Positions 16,401 through 25,216 of a DNA stretch of 64,000 bases are shown piece after piece. This DNA comes from Domibacillus indicus (GTDB lineage: Bacteria; Bacillota; Bacilli; Bacillales; Domibacillaceae). Where the stretch lies: assembly GCF_000970685.1 (NCBI RefSeq), contig NZ_LAJB01000005.1, positions 1-64,000 on the forward strand. The letters are read 5' to 3'. The notes below the pieces were generated by a model that saw only the letters and a list, made by a program, of their open reading frames with translations, did not search any database and was not told where the DNA came from. Within the stretch, counting starts at the first letter, position 1. Every line of letters starts with the position of its first letter. A program made the translations under genes and the position numbers.

Positions 16401-17381
16401 TTAATTATCAGACAGCACTTTCTCTTGTTGTTCCAAAATCTTCAGCATTTCATTTGCCGTTTCTTCTGTTGTAATTAACGTATTGATATACCGGCCTCTT
16501 AATCCCCCTATAATTGAAGGAGCTTTTTCTACCGATTCTGCAATACCGATTGAATAAGAGATATGTTTTAATTTCTCCAACTCAACAGCAATCGTTCGGT
16601 CAGATAAGTCAGAATGAATTAGACGCCCATTTATGTCATAAAATCTTGAGCAAATGTCGCCAATAGCGCCCTGCTCATTTAAAGCTTCAATCTCTTCATC
16701 TCCACAAAACCCAGCCCAAACTAAGTTGGAGGATTGACCTGGATTCCCAATTCCTACTACAGCAACCGTTAAGCTATCCCACAATTCTGTTATTTTTTTG
16801 AAATAATGAGAATGAATAATATCATCTTTTGTCTCTTTTTTTTCTACTACTGCTGCGGCGTCAATAAAATAAGCAGTTCCATTAAAATCTTCAGCAATGT
16901 TATAAACAATCGTGTTTACGTGATGCTTTGTATCCATTGGCCCAGGTCCACCTACTAAGGGAACAAAATGTGCATCTTTTTTGCTTACACCCGGAAACTC
17001 GCCAATCATACTGGCCATTGTACTGCCCCAGGCAAAACCAATTACATCGTCATCTTGAATAATTTTTTTAAGCAATTCAGCGCCGGCTATTGCGACCGCT
17101 TTCTTCTTTTCTACTTGAGTTTGGTCTTTTTTATCTGGAACAATGATGACTTCTCGCAAGTTAAAAAGTTTTGTTAAGCGTTGTTCTAAATCAAACGTTT
17201 CATCAATATCCGTATTGATCGTGATTTTGACAATTCCCTCTTCTCGCGCTTTCTTAAGCCATCTGCTAATAGATGTACGATAAATACCCAATTCTTTTGA
17301 TATAGCACTTTGCGTCATGTCTTCTTCATAGTACATTTGGGCTATTTTCACTAGAAGCTTCTTTTCTTCTCTACTAGTCAT
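16401..17381 (-). CDS. SorC/DeoR-type sugar-binding transcriptional regulator (sorbitol operon)
   Basis: A 326-residue SorC-family regulator. The N-terminal HTH has IAQMYYEEDMTQSAISKELG and YRTSISRWLKKAREEGIV (about residues 10-50). A sugar-phosphate-binding domain follows, with DDVIGFAWGSTMASMI, VPLVGGPG, VVGIGNPG and a C-terminal AVELEKLKHISYSIGIA pattern. It is the first gene of the minus-strand sorbitol operon. Several CATTTGTGCA-type repeats lie just upstream of its start and are its likely operators, so it is probably autoregulated and induced by a sorbitol-derived phosphate. ATG 17381 has GAGGG upstream; the GutM gene follows. Confidence 0.9.
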   Translation of the reverse strand: MTSREEKKLLVKIAQMYYEEDMTQSAISKELGIYRTSISRWLKKAREEGIVKITINTDIDETFDLEQRLTKLFNLREVIIVPDKKDQTQVEKKKAVAIAGAELLKKIIQDDDVIGFAWGSTMASMIGEFPGVSKKDAHFVPLVGGPGPMDTKHHVNTIVYNIAEDFNGTAYFIDAAAVVEKKETKDDIIHSHYFKKITELWDSLTVAVVGIGNPGQSSNLVWAGFCGDEEIEALNEQGAIGDICSRFYDINGRLIHSDLSDRTIAVELEKLKHISYSIGIAESVEKAPSIIGGLRGRYINTLITTEETANEMLKILEQQEKVLSDN

Positions 17382-17415
17382 TTTATATCCCTCACTTTTA
17401 TAAACACCTGCTAAC

Positions 17416-17554
17416 CATTTGCACATTTGTGCAATAAAATAATAATTTAGGTCATTCGTGCTTATCTACGGATGAGTATACGCTTTCATTAAAGATACGT
17501 CAACAAGAAATTTATCATTTGTGCATATTTTTAAAAAATTTCATCATTTGTGCA
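17416..17554. promoter_or_regulatory. SorC-type operator repeats upstream of the sorbitol operon
   Basis: The decamer CATTTGTGCA occurs exactly at 17424-17433, 17516-17525 and 17545-17554, with variants CATTTGCACA (17416-17425) and CATTCGTGCT (17452-17461). These phased repeats sit in the promoter region of the SorC regulator and the sorbitol PTS operon. TTTGTGCA-like half sites are typical of SorC-family operators. Confidence 0.6.
17475..17488 (-). promoter_or_regulatory. cre-like CcpA site
   Basis: Minus strand TGAAAGCGTATACT matches the cre consensus TGWNANCGNTNWCA at all but two fixed positions. It is located among the SorC repeats, consistent with glucose repression of sorbitol use. Confidence 0.4.
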
Positions 17555-17597
17555 ATGCATTTCCCTCTCAATAAGAGACAAACTTGAGGAAATCCGT

Positions 17598-18103
17598 ATG
17601 ACGGTGAAAGAAGCCGCTAACTATGTGAATGAAAGTGCTGGTGGGTACGTAATTGGATGAGGGAATTAAAAGCGCATATCCCGACTGTGCAAAGAGATAA
17701 TGGGTACCATTATTTTGATAAGCCAGCATTAGAAAGGCTCCTGCTGATACGTAAATTAAATCGAGAGCAGAATTACTCCCTTAAACAGATTGAATATTAC
17801 TTTGCAATCGGTGAACCCGTAAAGCCGGAACCGATGAATGAGGATTCTTCAAGCTTGATTCGGGAGGACTTAGCTGTGATCATGGAGCGGCTGCACCGGC
17901 AGGAGCAATTTAATCAGGCGTTGGTGACAAAATTAGATGAACAGCAGCAGTTTAACCAGGAATTAGGGACAAAGCTAGATAAGCAAGAGCAATATATTAA
18001 GGATTCACTAAAAAAGCGGGATCAGCTTTTGCTCGAATCCCTTAAAAACGCACAAGAGGCCAAGAAAGCGGTGTTAAAGAAGAAATGGTATAAATGGTGG
18101 TAA
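17598..18103 (+). pseudogene. Frameshifted DUF3967/MerR-like gene (copy A)
   Basis: This copy aligns codon for codon with the intact gene at 27683-28261 but has lost one base near 17640, where the intact CCTGGTGTAGTACG reads GCTGGTGGGTACG. The HTH is therefore out of frame with the rest; the downstream frame from 17657 still encodes a 148-residue coiled-coil protein ending KKKWYKWW. The N-terminal 25 codons of the intact gene are also absent, replaced by sorbitol-operon promoter DNA. It is probably non-functional. Confidence 0.75.
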
Positions 18104-18291
18104 ACCTATGTCTAAACCTAATGGAAAGTTATCACACAGATATCGTTTTTTTGATTCGACTCTGACTAAAATCCAATTTTTTAAAGCGAAAACTTCCCCA
18201 CTAAACCTAAGCGAAATGAATCACATATGTTGAAATCGATTTCTAGAGAACTTTTATTTTCAAATAAAAAACCTCAATTTACAAAATTTTG

Positions 18292-18344
18292 GCTCAGCTT
18301 GTACACAAAGTTCTCATTTTGAAGAGAATGTCTACAAGCTGAGC
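18292..18344 (+). other. Conserved hairpin 3' of the DUF3967 unit (copy A)
   Basis: GCTCAGCTTGTA (18292-18303) pairs perfectly with TACAAGCTGAGC (18333-18344), enclosing a second small stem TTCTC/GAGAA. The equivalent in copy B is at 28450-28502 with one outer mismatch and wobble-tolerated inner changes. It could be a terminator-like or processed RNA structure; no T-tract follows. Confidence 0.45.
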
Positions 18345-18400
18345 TATGTGAAAGACTCTTTATAACTTTTTAGTAATTAAATCCTCATTGGTTTTAACTC

Positions 18401-19215
18401 AGGCAATTCCCGCAATGGTGCTTATTTCCGTATGCTGCACACTGAATATGGAGATCTCCAGCTGACGATCCCGCGTGACCGCAATGGAGAATTTAAACAA
18501 CAGACCATTACGCCTTTACCAGCGCTCCAATGATACGCTCAAATCGTTTGACATCCACCTGTTTTAAAAAGGCGTCAAGATGACTGAAATTTCCGATTTA
18601 ATTGAGAAGATGTATAATCATCACTACACGCCGCAGACGAAGTCCTTTTGTTTATTTCCGATGGCCTCAAAGGCATCACGGACAGTATCTTTCATGTCTA
18701 TCCCCATGCTCAGTATCAGACATGCCTTGTCCATCTTGCCCGCACCATTGCCCATAAAGTCCGTGTTTCAGACCGGCCTGAAATCTGCAGGGACTTCAAA
18801 GCCGTTTATCGCGCTGCGAGTGTCGAAGAAGGGCAACAAGCACTGGAAACCTTCTGCACCAATGGCAGGTGGTTTATCCAAAAGTGACGAAGTCACTAGC
18901 TGAAAACCCACATATCTTTACGTTTTACAGCTTCCCAAAATCCATTTAGCGAAGCCTTTATTCAACAAACCTAATTGAATCGTTCAATAAACAGATCAAG
19001 AAATACACGAAGCGCAAAGAGCAGTTTCCAAACGAAGAAGCGCTGGAGCGCTTTCTCGTTTCACAGTTTGAGGACTACAACCAGCGTTTCGCTTTACGGT
19101 GCCATATTGGTTTCGACCAGGCGCGAGCAGAACTCGCGACCATGTTTAAAACCGCTGATTAAATGACAGTCTACAAGAAAGGGGATTCGTCATTTACACA
19201 AAATTATTGACGGCC
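18401..19215 (+). pseudogene. Truncated, internally deleted IS256-family transposase
   Basis: Homologous to the element at 59382-60723. It begins inside the coding sequence (GGCAATTCCCGCAATGG), lacks the left end, and has an internal deletion joining CCGCAGAC directly to GAAGTCCTTTTG, removing roughly 280 bases that encode part of the DDE core. Further frameshifts and an in-frame stop (CATTTAGCG) follow. The right end with GTCATTTACACAAAATTATTGACGG is retained. It is dead and immediately follows repeat copy A. Confidence 0.85.
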
Positions 19216-19230
19216 CCTTTACTTCAAAAA

Positions 19231-19269
19231 ATAACTCATGCTAGTGTTCTTTTTACTAGCATGAGTTAT
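19231..19269. terminator. Bidirectional terminator at the end of the hydantoinase-type operon
   Basis: 15-bp perfect stem ATAACTCATGCTAGT / ACTAGCATGAGTTAT with a 9-base loop. On the minus strand it is followed by TTTTTTGAAG, suiting it to end the minus-strand operon. Confidence 0.85.
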
Positions 19270-19399
19270 AATTTATTAGTTTTTAAAAATGTAAGGGACT
19301 TCATAACTTAGATTAACTTCTTCTTGTATCATAAATTTAATTTCTCTAAAGTAAAAGGATGGGTTATCTTGTTTGGCAATAAACTGAGATAAGTGAAGT

Positions 19400-19858
19400 C
19401 TAAATAAACTCAGCCACTGCTTCAATTTCAACAGGGCAACCACCCGGTAAAGAAGAAACGCCTAATGCTGCCCTTGCGTGCTTAGCATCTTGGCCAAAGA
19501 TGTCATTTAGTAAATCCGAAGCTGCATTAATTACCAAGGGATGTTCAGTAAAGTCTTTTTCAGCTGCCACGTAACCATTAATTTTTACAATTCTCTTCAC
19601 ACGATTTAAGTCCCCTAATAAGCTTTTTAATGCAGCTAATAAATTTATTGTGCAGATTTTGGCTGCTTCCTGCGCTTCTAAAGTGCTAATTGTCGAGCCC
19701 ACGGTTCCTATATACTTCATTTCACCATTTACCGTCGGTGTCTGACCTGAAAGATACACAGTATTTCCGCTTAGAGCCCCCATTCCAAAAGGTTTTCCTT
19801 TATCTGTAACTGTTGGTAGTTCAATATTCATTTCGGCTAATCTTTTTTCAATATCCAT
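19400..19858 (-). CDS. RidA/YjgF-family protein
   Basis: A 152-residue YjgF/YER057c/UK114-type protein: LSGNTVYLSGQTP, AKICTINLLAALKSLLGDLNRVKRIVKINGYV, and HARAALGVSSLPGGCPVEIEAVAEF with the ligand-contacting Arg and Glu of the family. RidA proteins hydrolyse reactive enamines/imines such as 2-aminoacrylate; the longer subgroup seen here is often found in amino-acid or ureide catabolic operons. The start is ATG 19858 with TAGGAGG upstream. It is the last gene of the minus-strand cluster, 35 bases after the epimerase gene, and may clear a reactive nitrogen intermediate of the pathway. Confidence 0.88.
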   Translation of the reverse strand: MDIEKRLAEMNIELPTVTDKGKPFGMGALSGNTVYLSGQTPTVNGEMKYIGTVGSTISTLEAQEAAKICTINLLAALKSLLGDLNRVKRIVKINGYVAAEKDFTEHPLVINAASDLLNDIFGQDAKHARAALGVSSLPGGCPVEIEAVAEFI

Positions 19859-19893
19859 TTGTTCATTCCTCCTAGTAACATTTATATATGTCA

Positions 19894-20793
19894 TTAAATC
19901 TCTTTTTTTAGAAAATGAATGTATTCCTTAATTCCATCTTCTAAAGAATAATTTATTTCGAATTGTAAATCATTTTTTGCTTTAGAGCAGTCAAAAGGAC
20001 CAATCATATCATATCCAAGAGTGCCTGGACCTATTTGAATAGTTGAATTCGGGAATAGCTTTTCAACTATTTCAGTAATTTGTGCTAGGGTTACAGAGCG
20101 CCCACTGCCGATATTATAAACTCTCCCTTTTATGTCTTGTAATTCAATAACCTTTTCAATACACTGAATTAAATCTTTTATATAGATAAATTCAAGCTTT
20201 TGCTCCGATCCTTGTATATCATTTACATCTATGCCCTTAACTAATCTTTTAAGAATGGATTGTAGTGGGTCCGGCGTTGTACGACCTGGACCATATACAA
20301 AACAAATTCTTAGAGAAAGAATTTCAATTCCGTAAAGCTCGCTATACATTTCGGCAGCTTGTTCCCCGGTTAATTTCGAAATACCATAGATGGAAGTAGG
20401 TCTCAAAGGAGATTCTTCACTTGTAAAATCTAGTTGGTTTTCGCCATAAACAGCGCCAGAACTTAGATTGATTACGCGTTTAATATTGAATTTTTTAGCC
20501 GCTTCAAAGATATTTATCGTACCAGTTATATTAGCCTGTATAATATCCGAAATCTCCCCCATTTTTGGATGAGAAATACCTCCACAATGAACAATACAAT
20601 CAATTTTGTATCTGTTAAGAATTGAAATTAATCTGTAGCTGTCACCTAAATCTCCTTCTTCAAAAACAAAGTGTGGAGAATCGTATTTGGGCTTGCTCCT
20701 ATCATATCCAACAATGTCGTAGCCTTTGGCAGCTAGTGTCTCTATTAAATGGGATCCCACAAGCCCTGAGCAACCCGTAACTAAAATTCTCAT
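19894..20793 (-). CDS. NAD-dependent epimerase/dehydratase (extended SDR)
   Basis: A 299-residue extended short-chain dehydrogenase: glycine motif VTGCSGLVGSHL (residues 5-16), Asp in GYDRSKPKY for NAD(H), catalytic Ser in NLSSGAVYG and Tyr-x-x-x-Lys in YGISKLTGE. The C-terminal substrate domain has YIKDLIQCIEKVIE and RVYNIGSGRSVTL. The family includes UDP-sugar epimerases and D-erythronate dehydrogenase-like enzymes. Such a gene is unexpected in a hydantoin/ureide cluster and may oxidise or epimerise a carbon-skeleton product of the pathway. RBS AAAGGTG precedes the ATG. Reaction unknown. Confidence 0.8.
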   Translation of the reverse strand: MRILVTGCSGLVGSHLIETLAAKGYDIVGYDRSKPKYDSPHFVFEEGDLGDSYRLISILNRYKIDCIVHCGGISHPKMGEISDIIQANITGTINIFEAAKKFNIKRVINLSSGAVYGENQLDFTSEESPLRPTSIYGISKLTGEQAAEMYSELYGIEILSLRICFVYGPGRTTPDPLQSILKRLVKGIDVNDIQGSEQKLEFIYIKDLIQCIEKVIELQDIKGRVYNIGSGRSVTLAQITEIVEKLFPNSTIQIGPGTLGYDMIGPFDCSKAKNDLQFEINYSLEDGIKEYIHFLKKEI

Positions 20794-20827
20794 TTAAATA
20801 CACCTTTCATATCAAGTTTTGAATTAG

Positions 20828-22228
20828 TCAGTTTTTCACTAATTCAAACTTTGAATCTATTTTATTGAATGTTTTTCGGTGTAAATACTCTCCATGTCCT
20901 TTTTCGCCTTTGAAAATATTATTTTCCACAATAATTTTTCCTTTGGATAACACATGAGAAATTGATCCTTCTATTTTCGTTCCTTCATAAATGTTGTAGT
21001 CAGTGTTTTGCGCTTGAGTTTCAGCAGAGATGGTGCTTGATTTTTGCGGATCAAAAATAACAATATCAGCATCACTGCCTAGTGCTATTTCTCCTTTTTT
21101 AGGATATAATCCGAAAATTTTGGCCGGATTGGTACTTGTTTTTTGAACAAATTGCTGTAAAGTTATACGGTTGCCCTGAACCCCATAGTGATAAAGTAAG
21201 CTGAAGGAGCTTTCTATTCCAGGACATCCATTAGGAATTTTAGAAAAATCATTTCTGCCACGCGTCTTTCCGCCCTCAAATGGAATAGATGCATGATCAG
21301 AACCTATTGTAGAAATAATCCCTGTATATAATCCTTCCCATAACGCATTCTGATCAGATTTTTCACGTAATGGTGGGGAACAAACATATTTGGCCCCCTC
21401 AAAATTCGGTAACTCTAGATAGCTGCGATCCAAAACTAAATAGTGAGGACAAGTCTCGGCAAATGCATTAATACCATCCTCTAACGCTCGCTTCACCTCA
21501 TTTAGTGCTTCTTCACATGTTACATGAACGATATAAACGGGTGCTTTTGCTACATTTGCTATTTTAAGAGCTCTGTTTGTCGCCTCGGCTTCTAGAGAAG
21601 CTGGACGTGTATCAGCATGAAATTTAGGTGCTGTATACCCGGCCTCTACTTTTTCCTTAATTAACTCATCTATTACATCGCCATTTTCAGCATGAATATT
21701 TGTCACTACACCTGATTCGCCGGCTTTTTTCATTAATTTGTATAACTCTAAATCATTTACCATTACTGTGTCTTTGTAAGCCATAAACAATTTAATTGAA
21801 GTTACCCCTTCTTTTGCAAGAAGAGGAATTTCTTTTAAAGTTTCATCGTCACATCTATTAATTATCGAGTGAATGCCATAATCAATATAGGAAGGCTTTG
21901 CTTTTTTCTTCCACTCTTGAAGTGTCTCTATAAAAGATTTTTCCTTAACGGGATCTGCATAATTAATAATACTTGTTATACCACCAAGTGCAGCTGCTTT
22001 GGTACCGGACTCAAACCCATCCACAGTCCCTGGAATATCTAAGTGTACATGGGCGTCAATTCCTCCAGGGAAAACGTATTTATCGGTGGCATCAATTATG
22101 AGGTCATCCTGTTTTTCAAGAAATGATTCTGATAATGATACAATAGTACCTTCTTCAATTAATACATCTGCCTTGAATTGCTCTGTAGAAGTTATTACAA
22201 ATCCATTTTTGATAATCGTTCTTCCCAT
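20828..22228 (-). CDS. Dihydropyrimidinase / hydantoinase-family cyclic amidohydrolase
   Basis: A 466-residue amidohydrolase of the D-hydantoinase/dihydropyrimidinase group, full length. Metal and catalytic positions are visible: DAHVHLD (about residues 57-63), the carboxylated Lys in TSIKLFMAYKD near 150, His in NIHAENGD, His in IVHVTCEEA, and Asp in GSDHASI. A C-terminal EIALGSDADIVIFDP strand matches the family. It opens cyclic amide rings such as dihydrouracil, dihydrothymine or 5-substituted hydantoins to N-carbamoyl amino acids. Allantoinase is an alternative. The gene has TAGGAGG upstream and sits directly after the M20 hydrolase in the operon, the usual pairing for two-step hydantoin degradation. 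Confidence 0.88.
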   Translation of the reverse strand: MGRTIIKNGFVITSTEQFKADVLIEEGTIVSLSESFLEKQDDLIIDATDKYVFPGGIDAHVHLDIPGTVDGFESGTKAAALGGITSIINYADPVKEKSFIETLQEWKKKAKPSYIDYGIHSIINRCDDETLKEIPLLAKEGVTSIKLFMAYKDTVMVNDLELYKLMKKAGESGVVTNIHAENGDVIDELIKEKVEAGYTAPKFHADTRPASLEAEATNRALKIANVAKAPVYIVHVTCEEALNEVKRALEDGINAFAETCPHYLVLDRSYLELPNFEGAKYVCSPPLREKSDQNALWEGLYTGIISTIGSDHASIPFEGGKTRGRNDFSKIPNGCPGIESSFSLLYHYGVQGNRITLQQFVQKTSTNPAKIFGLYPKKGEIALGSDADIVIFDPQKSSTISAETQAQNTDYNIYEGTKIEGSISHVLSKGKIIVENNIFKGEKGHGEYLHRKTFNKIDSKFELVKN

Positions 22229-22302
22229 ATTGTGACCTCCTAATTTAGAAAAAGGATTCCTCTTATATAAGTATTAATAGTCCCTATCTTATCGAGCTAG
22301 CC

Positions 22303-23568
22303 TTAGATTATACTTTGTCCAGTAGAATCAACCGGCATTTTTATAAGATAGTGAATTGCGACCTCCGATAAGAGTTTAGTCCCTAGAGTAATGTCATCAA
22401 TTTTAGCTGATTCCTTCGGATTATGGCTTCCTCCCGTTGATCGAACAAAGATCATGCCCATATCAGCCAACTCGGCCATCAGCTGAGCATCATGTCCACC
22501 ACCACTGACAATTTCCTGACATATAATTCCCGCTTCTTTTGCTTTGGATTTCATTAATTCCATCACTTTTTCATTACATGGGGCTGGATTTGCCTTTAAC
22601 TTTAAATTGAAATCAACGTTAAGACCACGCTTCTCACTTATTTCAAGGGCTCTATTTCTTAGTTTTTCTAATATGGTTTCTCTTCTCTCAATATCTACAT
22701 CTCGGACATCAACTGTTAAAATTACTTTTCCAGGAACAATATTTACTTGATTTGGATATACATTCATACTTGCCACAGTTCCTACCGCCGGAGATCCAAA
22801 CTCTTCACAAATTTCCTCAGTCGCAATTGCAAATTCACTAGCACCAAGTAACGCATCATTGCGCATGCCCATAGGAGTCCCACCAACATGGTTTGGGGTG
22901 CCTTCAAAAGTAATTTCTGTTAATGATAACCCTGTAATTGCAGTAACAATTCCCACAGGAATTTCGGCTGCTTCTAAAATTGGACCTTGCTCAATATGCA
23001 TCTCTAGATACAATCCAATTTCGTCCTTTTTTCTAATAACTTCGTTAAAGATCCCTTCAGGGTCTAAACCAAAATGGATTAATGCATCTCTGCGTGAAAT
23101 ACCCTTACTGTCTCTTACTTCCAAATCTTTTCTTGTGATTTTGCCTGTCATAGCTCGACTGCCAAAAATACCTCCTGATTGAAAGCGTGAACCCTCTTCT
23201 TCACAAAAAGCAATAACTTCAACGGGTGATTTAATCTCTATTCCTTCTTCTGTAATATGCTGCACAACCTCAATGCCACCAATTACTCCGATTGTGCCAT
23301 CTAATTTCCCACCATTGCCAACTGAGTCTATGTGAGAGCCCATTACAATTGTCTTTGCCCCTGGTTCTTTCCCCTCTTTTCGGCCAATTAGATTTCCTGC
23401 CGAATCGCGTCTCACTTGCATTCCGGCTTCTTTCATCCAGCTTGACACTAGCTCCTGCGCTTCCCTGTCTTCTTTTGTAAGGGCAAGTCTGGTTACACCG
23501 CCATCTTCAGTGGCACCAATTTTAGCAAGAGTCTCTATTCTTTCATAAAGCCTATCTTTATTAATCAT
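22303..23568 (-). CDS. M20-family N-carbamoyl-amino-acid hydrolase / ureidopropionase-type amidohydrolase
   Basis: A 421-residue zinc-dependent hydrolase of the HyuC/AllC/beta-ureidopropionase group. Metal-ligand motifs are MGSHIDSVGNGGKLDG (residues 76-91), EEEGSRF near 130, EMHIEQGP near 195 and the C-terminal GGGHDAQLMAE and GSHNPKES. The enzyme removes the carbamoyl group from N-carbamoyl amino acids, giving the amino acid, CO2 and ammonia. Allantoate amidohydrolase is a close relative and sequence alone does not separate them. Operon position between the NCS1 permease and the ring-opening enzyme fits sequential catabolism of an imported cyclic ureide. Confidence 0.87.
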   Translation of the reverse strand: MINKDRLYERIETLAKIGATEDGGVTRLALTKEDREAQELVSSWMKEAGMQVRRDSAGNLIGRKEGKEPGAKTIVMGSHIDSVGNGGKLDGTIGVIGGIEVVQHITEEGIEIKSPVEVIAFCEEEGSRFQSGGIFGSRAMTGKITRKDLEVRDSKGISRRDALIHFGLDPEGIFNEVIRKKDEIGLYLEMHIEQGPILEAAEIPVGIVTAITGLSLTEITFEGTPNHVGGTPMGMRNDALLGASEFAIATEEICEEFGSPAVGTVASMNVYPNQVNIVPGKVILTVDVRDVDIERRETILEKLRNRALEISEKRGLNVDFNLKLKANPAPCNEKVMELMKSKAKEAGIICQEIVSGGGHDAQLMAELADMGMIFVRSTGGSHNPKESAKIDDITLGTKLLSEVAIHYLIKMPVDSTGQSII

Positions 23569-23644
23569 AGTAAAATCGCTCCTTTACTTCTAAAATATGC
23601 GGTTATTTTTCAGCATAAGAGGTGTCTAATTAGACACCCACTTT

Positions 23645-25120
23645 TTAAACAATTGTAGTTTTTTCTTGAGTTGTTTTCTGATCACTTGTATTTATCAAAT
23701 TGCTCCGATTATTAGCCATTAGAATAAAATAAGATAAACCTCCAACTCCAACTCCTAAAAACCAGTTATAACTGTATAAAAAGCTCAAGCTTGGAACGAT
23801 TAGTCCAAGAAAAGCAGCAAATACACCAATCCCAAATGCTGCAAATGCTTTTTTGTTGTAACCATCCTTATAAGAGTAGGCTCCATCTCTCACATAAAAA
23901 CTTTTAACGTCATAGTTTTTGCGGCGAATGAAATAAAAATCCACTAGCATAATGCCTGTGACAGGTCCCATAGTTGAACCAATCGCTCCCATTACTGCTT
24001 CAATTGAATTTGTGTTATCATACCAGAGCCACGGTGCTGAAAGAGCACCAATAATAATAGCAATCATACATGATCTGCTGAAATTCAACTTTTGTGGATA
24101 AAGATTTGTCATATCAAAGCCAACTGAAATACCGTTTGTGGCAACGTTTACCGAAACAGTTGAAATGAGTATTGAAAAAGCCCCGACTAATACAATGACA
24201 GGATTGTCAAAATGAAGTAAAATATCTATAGGGTTTGTAATTGCTTCCCCAAAAGCAATTACAGTTCCGGAAGCAACTAGGATACTCATCATTGAAAAGA
24301 TGAGAAACATAAGTGGCAGCCCGATGCCTTGGCCAATAATATGATCTTTTTGGCTTTTCGAAAATCTTGTTAAGTCTGATATATTAAGAATGAGGGTCGC
24401 AACTGTTCCTAATAAAGCAGACATTGACAAGAAGAAGGTTCCCCAAAACTCGGCGCCTGAAATTTGTGATGGCGCCGAAACCAAAGGACTAAACCCATCA
24501 GCAATATTCACTGCCCAAATGACAAGTCCGACTGCTAAAACCATAATTGAAGGACCAGCCCATAATTCAAAACGTCGTACCCGCTCTATACCGTGATTAA
24601 TAACATATGCGTGTAAGAGCCAAGTGACAACAAATGAAATGAAACTATTTAGCCCCATTCCCAATACATTTATTTCCCCGAGAGATTCCCAAGCCGGAAA
24701 AGCTACACTTAAAACTGCATCGACTGCTTTACTCCCAATATACATATGAACGCCAAACCAGAATATAGCGAGCAAGGCACGCAAAAGAACGGGTACTTGC
24801 GCTCCCTTATCACCGAAAGCTGCTCTTATTAGGACAGGGAAAGGTACGCCATATTTGGCTCCCGCAACACTATTAAACATAATAGCTATGAAGGCAACTC
24901 CATAAGCTAAAGTGATTACACCAAGAGCTTGCCAAAAACTCATACCAATACGAATTAAGTTGGCTGCGACTTCCCATGCTACAAGGTTATGCACAATCCC
25001 CATCCACATAGCAGAATAACTCCACCAATTCCAATTCCTTTGATCCTTAGGCGTTGGAGCTAGATCCTCATTATATAGTCCAGGATCAAATGTAAATTTT
25101 TCTTTTGCTTTTTCCTCCAT
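23645..25120 (-). CDS. NCS1-family permease (hydantoin/pyrimidine/allantoin type)
   Basis: A 491-residue integral membrane transporter with about twelve hydrophobic segments. Family features are the N-terminal cytosolic NEDLAPTPKDQRNWNWWSYS, WMGIVHNL, YGVPFPVLIRAAFG, a FWFGVHMYIGSKA segment and NPIDIL / GSTMGPVTGIMLVDFYFIRR near the C-terminus. NCS1 proteins are Na+- or H+-coupled importers of nucleobases, hydantoins and allantoin; Mhp1 is the structural prototype. Substrate here is inferred from the flanking hydantoinase and carbamoylase genes. RBS AGGGAGGG precedes the ATG. Confidence 0.9.
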   Translation of the reverse strand: MEEKAKEKFTFDPGLYNEDLAPTPKDQRNWNWWSYSAMWMGIVHNLVAWEVAANLIRIGMSFWQALGVITLAYGVAFIAIMFNSVAGAKYGVPFPVLIRAAFGDKGAQVPVLLRALLAIFWFGVHMYIGSKAVDAVLSVAFPAWESLGEINVLGMGLNSFISFVVTWLLHAYVINHGIERVRRFELWAGPSIMVLAVGLVIWAVNIADGFSPLVSAPSQISGAEFWGTFFLSMSALLGTVATLILNISDLTRFSKSQKDHIIGQGIGLPLMFLIFSMMSILVASGTVIAFGEAITNPIDILLHFDNPVIVLVGAFSILISTVSVNVATNGISVGFDMTNLYPQKLNFSRSCMIAIIIGALSAPWLWYDNTNSIEAVMGAIGSTMGPVTGIMLVDFYFIRRKNYDVKSFYVRDGAYSYKDGYNKKAFAAFGIGVFAAFLGLIVPSLSFLYSYNWFLGVGVGGLSYFILMANNRSNLINTSDQKTTQEKTTIV

Positions 25121-25216
25121 AAATTTCCCTCCCTTTTAAATTTTTCAAAATTACCCATTCTTATAAAAATCTTTAAAACCGTATCACCTCCTTTGAGGTA
25201 ATCTCATTTTTATATT

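Larger units (their letters stand above)
17580..18385 (+). repeat. Direct repeat copy A (about 0.8 kb, DUF3967 unit)
   Basis: Nearly identical to 27736-28541 in the same orientation, covering the DUF3967-type coding region and about 280 bases of 3' flank with a conserved hairpin. Homology starts at AACTTGAGGAAATCC and fades near 18385. The two copies bracket the whole hydantoinase-type cluster. Confidence 0.85.

Noticed and set aside
25121-25216. Possible riboswitch before the NCS1 permease gene
   Set aside because: The 96-base gap is too short for a purine or other known aptamer and shows no conserved core or terminator hairpin.
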